From Lagopus muta (Eukaryota > Chordata > Aves > Galliformes > Phasianidae), in the NCBI RefSeq assembly GCF_023343835.1, contig NC_064449.1:4997778-5061777 (forward strand): DNA of 64,000 nt, in the 5' to 3' direction. How positions within the stretch are numbered: position 1 is the first letter of the stretch; each line of letters starts with the position of its first letter. Position numbers and translations under genes: made by a program. Shown here one piece after another: positions 9,401 through 17,354 of the stretch. The notes beneath the pieces are model-generated. The model did not search any database. It was not told the DNA's origin and worked only from the letters and a program-made list of their open reading frames with translations.

Positions 9401-12400
9401 GTACTTACACCATTCTTTCTCTACTGCAGCACATACACAAGTTCTTAAATGAAACCTGGGCCAGTCGTTATCACGTGGAACTCAATCCCAACCTGCTGAC
9501 TTTTCTTTGGTCTGTCATTGCTTCTATCTTTTCACTTGGTGGCCTGTGTGGAGCCCTGATTGGAGGCAGCATGGCCATTCAGCTGGGCAGGTGAGTTACA
9601 GGGACAGGCACAGACAGAACACGTTTTCTTTTCCTACTTTCTTCCTAGGAGTGCTTCCAAGAGTATGGAAATACTGTGTGAAAACACATCTCCCACAAGT
9701 GTGTGCCCTGTATTAATGGTAAGGACGTGCTGTGTGATGTGAAATATTTCATTAACATTCCATATAAACACAGTGTGAATGAACAAAGCCATGTTCCTGC
9801 CTTGCCAATGCTGTTTTCAGATGTGAGTGAACAGATTTCCAGTGAGCAGCATGTCGCTTCCAAAGCCCATTTGTCCATATTACCAAAAAATAAAGCTTTT
9901 TTTTTTTTTCCCCTTCAGGAAAGGAGCCCTTCTGATGAATAACATTATAGCCATACTGGCTGCCATTTTAATGGGGATCAGTTTTCCAACAGGATTGTTT
10001 GAGTTGCTGATTGTCGGAAGGTTTTTGATTGGTATAAATTCAGGTAAGAGATCTCCTATCCCTGCTTTCAATAAGCTGTGGTGTATGATGACTTAATGTT
10101 ACCGGTGAGTCTTTAGATATTGCATTACGTCTTTGTGTGCTGCTTTGTAGATTTGATCTGAAAGACATTCTGTAGTTTAATTTGGACTCTGAAGGCAGGT
10201 AAATTCACAGAACAAGTCCCATTTCCTATGTGTTTTGGTTAAGTGTTATATTTCAAAGCAAAACTTGGTGCGTGAAAAGACTCAAGTCCTGTAATGCTGT
10301 CCTACCATAGTGTGACTTGTAGTGGAAATGTTGAGTCGCAGCCTGAAGCAGTGATGGAGCACCTGGTGGGAAGGCAGGGCCAACCCAGGAGAGCTCAGGT
10401 GCATGCAATGTACCTGAATAACCAGAAGGGGTGTAGCCAGGATGCAGCCCTTCCCAGCCCTCGTTTAAGGGTTGGCAGAGGAGGTGAGGGCTTTTCTTGC
10501 TGGAGATCCCTGCTTATCTGAGGCTTTCTGAAGGCAAGCAGCTCTTTTCCTTCATTGCAGTATCTGTGGCTGCAATATAACAGATCTGTGCAGTGTCTGT
10601 TGCGTGTGGGCTAGTTTTCATTTGCTGCAGCCAAAGATTTGCCACCCTGCTATTATCATGGTACTCTCCATCTCATTATAGTATTACACCTGTTTGTAAA
10701 GGCATGAACACCCATATCTTTGTGTGGTTGTAATTAGCCAGAATAATATAATATTTCACTAATGACATCATTGTTCAATAACCAGAGTCTGGTGAAGGAA
10801 CAATGTTCTTGAGCACAGGGTTAAGTGCTGAATATCGTATGATGTATGAAAAACTGCGAAGGTACAGTCTGTTCATAGAGAAATGTTTCTCCTTTGCAGG
10901 TGTTGGGCTCTGTGTGCAACCCTTGTACCTTGGGGAGGTTGCCCCAAAACATCTCCGAGGAGGCATGGCCATGGGTAGCTCCATCTTTCTGACTGGGGGC
11001 ATTCTGTCAGGACAAATAATTGGTTTGAGGTTAGAAATACATGTACTTTTCTACCTCGCATTACTTGTGTGTAAGGAACTGCAATTCCCTGCAGCTTCCT
11101 GAAGGATCCTCACTGTAGCACTACTGAGCAACTTATAAAGAAGGTGTAACACAAAAACCTGGAAAAGCTACTTCTGCCATTTTGTTCTTAAAACTCCCAA
11201 CTGTCTACTATCCATGTCCCAAGGGAATTATTCTCAGTTTAGATATGTCAAAGAGAATGGCACCAGTAAATGGGCACAGTTCATGTTTTTGCTGGGGACA
11301 GTGGGTTACAACTAAACGCATATGACAGGGCTTGAGGGAGGGCCTCTGAATTTCTTTATAACAGCACTGCTGCTGTTTTTATCCTTTGTGAGAACAGATG
11401 AGGTTGCTGGGGACTTTGTGCAGTTGGTTTCCAAAAAACTGTAGATGAAAAGCTTCTCTGATGAAGTCTGCCACAAGCTTCCTCCTGCCCTAATGTGTCA
11501 CAGCATGTTATCTGCCTCATCTTTTCTTTCCTCTTCTCCCTGTCCCACTATCCAAGGCCCTTAAAAGTTCCTTTTTCCTTATTCCATCTTCTGAATTAAC
11601 TGATTGTGCTGATTGTTGTAGCTGTGAAGTGCTACAAAATAAATTAGAATACAAACTTAGACTGGCTAATCTGAGGTCAGTACTTAAAATGCAAAATGCT
11701 TTCTATTGGATAAGTTTCTGTTGCCCACCATTCCTCGTCCTGTTGATTCCAACTTGTACCAATTTCAACAATTAATTTCTATGTAAATACACCTCATTAA
11801 TCAGCTCTGAATGGGATCAGGCAACCTTCTGCTTTCCTTTCAAAGGCGAATTATTGTATCGTTCTCAAAAGCATTGGGAGCTTCAGTACTAAGCTTGAGG
11901 TGAAGTTCTGATGCTTTTACATTCCTGTATTGCTAGAAAACACTGCCACAGCAACTCTGAAACTAATTATTGGAGTCAGCACAGCAGTAAGCAGCAGGAA
12001 AGCAGCATTGCTTGTTTCTTCCTGACTGAAGCCTGTTTTCAAAGTGGGTGGAAAATGCTTTGCAAGCCTCTTTCTGTTGAGGTTCACAGTATGTAGGAAC
12101 AGGTTACAAGAAGTGTTTAATGAAGGTCAAACATCTTGCTTTCTCCCCACATCTCTCAGAGAAATACTAGGTGCAGAAGCCTATTGGCCACTTTTGCTGT
12201 CCAGCAGCTGTGTTCCAGCATTTGCCCAACTTTTGTTCCTGCCATGGTTTCCTGAAAGTCCCAGATATCTTCTTATTGATAGAGGTGATGAGCTGAGCTG
12301 TGCCAAAGGTAACTCACAGTGGTTCTTTCTCTCCATCTTCAGAAGGTTGTGATGAGCACATTGGGTTCCAGATTTCACTTTTCTCTTTATCAGCACAACA

Positions 12401-15400
12401 TTACACAGCCTTTGGTCTTCCATCCAGATGACTTCAGGTAGTATTTTGCTTTACAAGAATCAAGAAAGTTATCTTCTTCCCTGCAGTCCACTAAATTCAT
12501 CCCACTGGCAAAATTAAAGACATGGGTGTAACAAAAGATGTGGTTTGTCTGGAATTTAAGCAGAAGATGGTAGACTGCTTTGAATGTCCTCCAGTGAAAA
12601 GACTTTGGCAGTTTGTGGCCCAGATGTAGAACAATTCCAAGCAGTTTGCCTTGGGAATGTTTCAAGGTCAGATATTTAACGTAAATAAAAGGAATGCCTC
12701 AAATCTTTTAATCCACCACAGCAAAACACGAGTAAAGAGGGTAAACGTCCTTCTAGAATACCAGTGTAGTGGAAATGCTGTCATGGCCTGAAGCAGTGAT
12801 TGAGCACCTGGTAGGAAGGCAGGGCCAGCCCAGGGGAGCTCAGGTGTAACCTGAGTGACCAGAAGGGCTGGAGCCAGGATCCACCCCTTGCCAGCCTTCA
12901 TTTCAGGGTTGGCAGTGGAGGTGAGGGCATCTCCTAATGGAGATCCCTGCCTCCCTGAGGCCTTCAAAGGTAAGCAGCTCTTTTCTTTTATTGCTGTATC
13001 CATGACTGCTGCGTTTGGGCTCATTCAATTTGCTGCAGCCAAAGGCTTTGCCACCCTGCTATTATCATCTCATTACAGCATCACAATCAGCAAGCAAAAA
13101 AATAAGTCACAAAGCAAATAGCTGCTTTTCTTAGCTTCTTAAAGTAGAAAACTTTTGTATTTTAGCAAAGGTTGGGTCCTTGTGAGAAGAGATGAGTTTC
13201 CAGAAGCTGTGGAATAGGTCAAACTGAGTGTTGTGGTGTTTTGTTTTTAGCTTTGAAGAGATTTCATGGTTCTTCGCAGTATCAAAGGGAGATGGAAGAC
13301 ATACAGCGGGAATGCTTTGCCTTAGATGGGGAGAAACCCAAGAAGCCCTGGCAGCTCTTCACCGATCGTGCTGTGCGATGGCAGCTCGTTACTGTGGTTG
13401 TGATGACCATGGGCCAGCAGCTCAGTGGGATAAATGCTGTAAGTCACAATATAAAATAGATTCAGATGTATGATTAATATGAACGTGATCTTGCCTCCAG
13501 CTGACAGTTTACCTACTGCAAAAGCTTAATTCTGCTTTTTTTCCCCCCTTTGTAGATTTATTTCTATGCAACCTATGTTTTCGAGCAAGCTGGGATCTCG
13601 GCTGAAAAAATCCCCTATGTGACTCTTGGCACTGGAGCTTGTGAATGCCTCACAGCACTCACCTGTGTATGCAACAATTCCTCTGCCTTCAGTAAGACTG
13701 TAACAATCTGATGTTGGTAAATACCAGCACAGTATGGTAACAAAACATTGTCTTGTCCATAGGGTTTACTGATAGACCGCGTGGGGAGAAGATGCCTCAT
13801 CCTCGGGGGATACCTCCTTATGACCCTCTGGAGCATTGTTTTAACGTTCTCTCTGACTTACCAGGTGTACAGTAGGACTCATTTTTGTTACATGATGTAA
13901 CTAACAGTGAGTGTGAATCTGTGATGCTCAAAGCTGGAAGGTGGGAGCTGGGCTGTGCTGAATGGCACTGTAAAAAATGGCAACAGTTGAAAGATTTGAT
14001 TCTGGAGCTGTTTCTGTAAGAGAGAGCTCTCAGAAGATTTGGTCCTGTATTTGTTTTAAAGCTGTGTTTAATACTGACAGAACTGTGCAATAATAATGTT
14101 TGTACCGTCCTTAGTTTTGTATGCATGCATCTCTAGCAATCCTAGTGCTTCTTTACTGCACTGTTGAACTTTATGTACATATAAACAATGCAGTGAGGAA
14201 AATCTGTTTACTTTGAGTGCTCAAAGGTAATTGGGTAACTCATAGGATCATTCTGTCAAAATAAGCACTGACACAATGTTGAACTAGTAGTAATTATTTT
14301 CCACGCTGATGCTGTTTTCACCTCAGAGAACTGATGATAAATCTTGACAGAAGTATTAGAAGCCATCTGGTAAAATCTGAGGTTAGCAATATTGACTTTC
14401 TCTGAAGCAGTTCCTGTTAAAAGCATCAGTGAATGACTGTTGGTCTTACTTGAAATAAAAGAACTGAGGAATGTGTAACTTAAGCTAGATCTAGATTACT
14501 GAAATACAAACTGAAGCTTTTCATTCTCTCTGTTCCAGGAGCTGTACCCCTGGGTGCCATACGTGAGCATGATGTCGATATTTGCCTTCATTCTGAGCTT
14601 TGGGCTGGGACCAGGTACAGCTCAGTAAAGGATGTTTTAAAATGCTCAGCTGTGTGTTGGAGGGTGTAAGGAGAAACGTGAGCAACTGCTGTGTAAGCAG
14701 TGTATTTACTTAAGTCTGCCAGGGCTCTCATTAAGGAATGCAAGTCTGACAGTTCATCAGAATGAATAGCATCACATAAGCTGAAACTGAGGCTCGGGCT
14801 GTGTTCTTGTCAGGGTCAGCTGTGTGTCAGGTGGGGCTCTTAGTTCTGGCCTTCCATTCAGGCAAGAAGCAAGAAAAAACCTGTTACACTTTTAAAGGGA
14901 CCTTTGGTGCCTGAGCTGTCCTACTGAAACAGGCCCCCTTTAGAAGCTCACTGTGCGGGCAGGGACTGCCATTAAAGTGCCATTGAGTGCCATTAAAAAT
15001 GGCAGCTCTTGTTGCCATTAGGAGCACTTTGTGAACAGCCACTGCCACAATCACCTGCTGTCTCTCACACTCCCCAGGTGGCATAACCAACACGCTGACA
15101 GCTGAAATCTTTGTGCAGTCTTCACGTCCTGCTGCCTGCATGATTGGAGGGACTGTTAGCTGGATTAGTTTCTTCACCATTGGAATGCTTTTTCCTTTCA
15201 TAGTGGTAAGTTGGCATACTTTGTTTTTCCAGATTGCTTCACCTTCCACTGAACTCTGCTCTAAGGTTCCATCCAACTGCCTTCTGTTAATAAAGTGAGA
15301 CATCAACATTGGGTGCACACAAACCCTCAGCTAATGTAACTAATAAATAAAATAATAAAAATAAATAATAGAATAAAAATAAAAATAAACCGTTCTGTTA

Positions 15401-15928
15401 CTGTTTGTCACCTAAAATTTTTAAGTAAAAAGTGAAAGGAAGGCGTGAGGGGTTCAGATTCAAAAGGGAAAACAGAAGATATCAAAACTAGTAAAGCTGA
15501 ATCTCAGCACTTCAGTGAGATGAAAGGTTTGTTAATAATCCTGTATGCTTTTGTGTCAAAGCAGAGGCAGAAGTTGCACTCAGGGCTGCTGGGTCTGTGT
15601 TCTCTGGGAGCCCACTGACTGTCAGGCACTCAGGTTACCATGAAAAACAAAACAGGCTCTTTGTTTTCCAGAACCCACTGCTGTGCTTTGCTTTGCTGCA
15701 ATCATAAATGCCATTTATTTTCAGAAAGGACTGAAGCAGTACTGTTTTGTGGTGTTCTTACTGGAGTGCTCCTTTGTTGCTGCTTTCATCTTCCTGGTAA
15801 TTCCTGAGACAAAAAACAAATCTTTTCTGGAGATCAAAAAGGAATTTCACAAACTTAATTTTGGAGGAAAAAGCAAAGAAAAGGAAACAGAGCTTAATGA
15901 AAGAAGCCAACTCCGTGATGAATATTAA
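6432..15928 (+). CDS. SLC2A11-like facilitative hexose transporter (GLUT11 group), whole span
   Basis: A twelve-helix major facilitator sugar transporter of class II GLUT type, predicted at the plasma membrane. Exons 2-12: 9083-9181, 9430-9590, 9919-10043, 10900-11029, 12160-12308, 13251-13438, 13556-13666, 13763-13864, 14539-14614, 15078-15205, 15725-15928. The first exon is 6932-6967 (502 aa) or 6432-6449 (496 aa). Motifs, numbered on the 502-aa form: GIGGTFQYGYN 27-37; glycosylation site NET at 52; LGRKG 97-101; LYLGEVAP about 150; PESPRY 215-220; QQLSGINAI 289-297; RVGRR 339-343; PETK 462-465. The closest family I recognise is SLC2A11 (human IGGTFQFGYN, PESPRYLLID). The gene sits between CCDC117 and HSCB, where mammals have none. 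It may be the SLC2A11B paralogue, so no symbol is assigned. Confidence 0.9.
6626..6768 (+). mobile_element. CR1 LINE 3' fragment
   Basis: About 140 bp matching CR1 3' ends (GGCAGTGCTGCCCAGAGC, GGGGGATCTCTAAGCTC). It lies between the two candidate first exons of the transporter gene, in plus orientation, heavily truncated at its 5' side. Confidence 0.75.
6932..6967 (+). CDS. SLC2A11-like candidate first exon B
   Basis: ATG followed by ESRPLLSAPSK and a good donor AAG|GTAAGC in phase 0, which fits the exon at 9083. A minimal uORF (ATG CTG TGA, 6923-6931) directly abuts this ATG in frame. The start context is weak (T at -3). Dileucine-type N-termini are common in GLUTs, so this is a plausible alternative to exon A. 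Confidence 0.5.
6968..9082 (+). other. SLC2A11-like intron 1
   Basis: A 2.1-kb intron counted from exon B (2.6 kb from exon A). No further exon, RNA gene or transposon is recognised. The ORFs within it are short and unmatched. Confidence 0.6.
9083..9181 (+). CDS. SLC2A11-like exon 2
   Basis: Encodes FPSWTLFLAVCSVGIGG and TFQYGYNVSIINAPTQ, covering transmembrane helix 1 with the GLUT hallmark GGTFQYGYN. Acceptor TTCCCTAG (9081-9082), donor CAG|GTAAGT. The AG at 9090 is rejected because it breaks the frame. Confidence 0.93.
9430..9590 (+). CDS. SLC2A11-like exon 3
   Basis: Begins HIHKFLNETW, the extracellular loop with an N-glycosylation site NET, then helix 2 (LWSVIASIFSLGGLCGALIGG) interrupted by small residues, and ends MAIQLGR in the conserved cytoplasmic loop. 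Acceptor CTGCAG, donor GCAG|GTGAGT. Confidence 0.93.
9919..10043 (+). CDS. SLC2A11-like exon 4
   Basis: Encodes KGALLMNNIIAILAAILMG and then FELLIVGRFLIGINSG, covering helices 3 and 4. The GRFLIGINSG motif is typical of the family. Acceptor after a T/C tract at 9899-9918, donor TCAG|GTAAGA. Confidence 0.93.
10318..10688 (+). repeat. LTR-like repeat copy A (SLC2A11-like intron 4)
   Basis: 371 bp starting TGTAGTGGAAATG and ending TATTACA. It is similar to two other stretches in this window (12765-13085 and 33676-34012). Shared blocks include GCCTGAAGCAGTGATGGAGC, GGAAGGCAGGGC and TTTGCTGCAGCCAAAG. The TG...CA ends suggest a solo LTR. There is no clear target-site duplication at this copy (TGACT versus CCTGT). 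The family is not identified. Confidence 0.7.
10900..11029 (+). CDS. SLC2A11-like exon 5
   Basis: Encodes VGLCVQPLYLGEVAPKHLRG and GMAMGSSIFLTGGILSGQII up to GL. It covers the end of helix 4, the YLGEVAPK loop and helix 5. Acceptor TTTGCAG, donor TTGAG|GTTAGA (a slightly weak donor). Confidence 0.92.
11030..12159 (+). other. SLC2A11-like intron 5
   Basis: 1.1 kb; no gene, RNA or transposon recognised. It ends in the acceptor CATCTCTCAG. Confidence 0.7.
12160..12308 (+). CDS. SLC2A11-like exon 6
   Basis: Encodes helix 6 (WPLLLSSSCVPAFAQLLFL) and the family signature WFPESPRYLLIDRGD (PESPRY at residues 215-220). Donor AAAG|GTAACT. The exon ends with the first base of an Ala codon that is completed in exon 7. 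Confidence 0.93.
12765..13085 (+). repeat. LTR-like repeat copy B (SLC2A11-like intron 6)
   Basis: 321 bp starting TGTAGTGGAAATG and ending CATCACA, similar throughout to copies A and C and in the same orientation. Flanking pentamers are ACCAG and ATCAG (4 of 5 match), consistent with an old 5-bp target-site duplication. Confidence 0.7.
13251..13438 (+). CDS. SLC2A11-like exon 7
   Basis: Encodes the large cytoplasmic loop (LKRFHGSSQYQREMEDIQ, ALDGEKPKKPWQLF) and helix 7 with MTMGQQLSGINA. The QLS motif is intact, unlike in human GLUT11. Acceptor TTTTTAG, donor GCT|GTAAGT. Confidence 0.94.
13556..13666 (+). CDS. SLC2A11-like exon 8
   Basis: Encodes IYFYATYVFEQAGISAEKIP and then VTLGTGACECLTALTC. 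It completes the Asn-Ala-Ile triplet at the end of helix 7 and covers helix 8. The donor is TGT|GTATGC; the overlapping GT two bases earlier would break the frame. Confidence 0.92.
13763..13864 (+). CDS. SLC2A11-like exon 9
   Basis: Encodes GLLIDRVGRRCLILGGYLL and MTLWSIVLTFSLTYQ: the RVGRR loop and helix 9. Acceptor TCCATAG, donor CAG|GTGTAC. Confidence 0.93.
14539..14614 (+). CDS. SLC2A11-like exon 10
   Basis: Encodes ELYPWVPYVSMMSIFAFILS and FGLGPG, covering helix 10 and its conserved GPG. Acceptor TTCCAG, donor CCAG|GTACAG. Confidence 0.93.
15078..15205 (+). CDS. SLC2A11-like exon 11
   Basis: Encodes GITNTLTAEIFVQSSRPAAC and MIGGTVSWISFFTIGMLFPF then IV. It covers the AEIF...SRPAA segment and helix 11. 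Acceptor CCCCAG, donor GTG|GTAAGT. Confidence 0.94.
15341..15390. repeat. A/T-rich simple repeat (TAAA)n-like
   Basis: An imperfect run of TAAA, ATAAA and AATAAAAAT units in SLC2A11-like intron 11. It contains several AATAAA strings that could serve as intronic polyadenylation signals, though none is followed by a clear GT-rich element. Confidence 0.8.
15725..15928 (+). CDS. SLC2A11-like exon 12 (terminal)
   Basis: Encodes helix 12 (CFVVFLLECSFVAAFIFLVI), then PETKNKSFLEI and a charged tail ending RDEY, TAA at 15926-15928. The acceptor TTTTCAG gives phase 0. PETK(N/G)K is a family signature. Confidence 0.94.
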   Translation, partial: KGLKQYCFVVFLLECSFVAAFIFLVIPETKNKSFLEIKKEFHKLNFGGKSKEKETELNERSQLRDEY

Positions 15929-16536
15929 CAAAGTATTTTCAAAGCTGTAACTGAATGACCTTAATGAGAATTACAAATGGTGTCCTCTAAATGAGCGCTG
16001 TAACACTGTGAACAAGTAGTTTATTACTTCCTCCTGCATATTGAGAGGAAGTTTAAGTGAAGGCAATCTTCCTAAAATGCTGTTAAAACAGATACTGCTG
16101 AACTGCTGTTAGAATGCATTACACAGAAGACTCTGTTTAGATAAAACTTGATGTAAGATGCAGAAATGGTGGCAGTGGCTGCTGAATGAATTCCACTCCT
16201 CACTGCCTCCAGCCCATGCCTGTGGATGGCACCAAACTGCAGGAGCTCTTGTAGTTCTGAGCTCCTTTTTCAGATCCAAGCACCTGTTAGTGCTTTACTG
16301 AAGAATTTGTAGCTTGGGGTCTGAGGTGTTCAACCCAAACATGAGCTGACCCACTGCAGAGCTGCTGTTTGAAATATTCTACTCAGTGCATTAATGTGAG
16401 GTCTGTAGCTGCTGCTTTTTAATTGAAATAATCTGAGTAAGATTTAAGGACATTACATCCCTGCTGGTTCTCCTGCACAGACGTGTGCAGTCCATCTCAA
16501 AGCAATCAAGGCAGTGTGATGCTGATGTGATTTATC

Positions 16537-16572
16537 TTTATTAGATTATCTTAAGTAATGATGAGGTTTATT
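16537..16572 (-). terminator. Possible distal HSCB poly(A) signals
   Basis: TTTATT on the plus strand at 16537-16542 and 16567-16572 reads AATAAA on the minus strand. Use of these would give HSCB a 3' UTR of about 0.7 kb overlapping the 3' UTR of the SLC2A11-like gene. The nearer ATTAAA at 17218-17223 is the likelier site. Confidence 0.3.
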
Positions 16573-16600
16573 AGAAAGCTTTGTTTCCTAAAACAGTAAT

Positions 16601-16606
16601 AATAAA
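16601..16606 (+). terminator. SLC2A11-like poly(A) signal
   Basis: AATAAA about 670 bp after the stop codon, followed by a GT/T-rich stretch (GAGTTGTGCTTTTTG). This is the best candidate for the 3' end of the transporter mRNA. Confidence 0.6.
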
Positions 16607-16886
16607 ACAGTTGCTGGTCTTTGAGTTGTGCTTTTTGTTTTTTCCCCGTCCTCATGTCTTCATACTTCAAACTATCTAACAGGGCTTTAAAACTTCTGCT
16701 CATTTTTGGGCCAGGAAACATCCTTCATTGAAATCAACGTCCCCAAAAGTACAAAGGAGCAGAAAGGACAGGTGATGGTAAGAAAACAAAATCAAAATCA
16801 TTTCACTTTTAAAGATTTTTTTCCAAGGTGGGTGGGTAGGATGCATCCCAGGGGATGAGGCAGAGCTGAACAGCAGAGCTGAACAA

Positions 16887-17010
16887 GCTTTCCCTTTGAT
16901 CCTCCAACACTGCACCCAGGACTTCCCTCAACATAAAACAAACTCTACATGTTTTAGTAGACAAAAGTAAGAAGCCATAATTGCATGCAGTTTGTGTCTC
17001 TCTGATGACT
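16887..17010. repeat. Two-copy repeat, copy 1
   Basis: About 120 bp similar to 18385-18505. Shared strings are CCAACACTGCACCCAGGA, AAACTCTACAT and GTAGACA, in the same orientation. It is probably a diverged dispersed element or local duplication; the family is not recognised. Confidence 0.65.
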
Positions 17011-17217
17011 TCCACACCTGTAACTCTGAGGACAGTAATCTTAGGCACACAGTGCAGCTTCTCCTGGCTGTAAGCATGGCCTGCTCCCAGCTGTAAGTGA
17101 CTGGATGCTGCAGCCAGCACTGCGTTCTGTTTGCCTTCTTTCTCTCAGAATTAAAGCTTCTAACAGAGGCGTAGGAGGCAAACACCATTTGTCTGGGTTT
17201 GGTTACTAAATCAGCAG

Positions 17218-17223
17218 TTTAAT
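17218..17223 (-). terminator. HSCB proximal poly(A) signal
   Basis: TTTAAT on plus, ATTAAA on the minus strand, 40 bp downstream of the HSCB stop codon. It implies a very short 3' UTR, in line with compact HSCB transcripts. Confidence 0.45.
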
Positions 17224-17262
17224 TAAACATTACGTTAATTCTTAATGGTAAAGGAGGCACTA

Positions 17263-17354
17263 TCAGGAAGGGATCTTCTTGTTCTTTAGTTTGTCCTCTA
17301 AGTTTGCAAAGTACTTCATTTTGGCTAGAAGCTTCTTAGCTTCCTGAAGGTCAC
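17263..17354 (-). CDS. HSCB: HSCB coding exon 6 (terminal)
   Basis: Encodes [20 protein letters not shown] and [10 protein letters not shown], then TGA (17265-17263). Acceptor CCTTGCAG. It matches the human C-terminus (KIKLKKIPL). Confidence 0.94.

Larger units (their letters stand above)
15929..17262. other. SLC2A11-like / HSCB convergent 3' intergenic region
   Basis: The two genes end tail to tail. The plus-strand 3' UTR probably runs to the AATAAA at 16601. Minus-strand signals lie at 17218 (ATTAAA, near the HSCB stop), 16567 and 16537 (AATAAA). A copy of a two-copy repeat lies at 16887-17010. No other gene is seen. Confidence 0.7.

Noticed and set aside
15359-15390. Multiple AATAAA strings as an alternative transporter poly(A) site
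   Set aside because: They sit in an A/T simple repeat inside an intron, without a downstream GT-rich element; premature use would lose helix 12.
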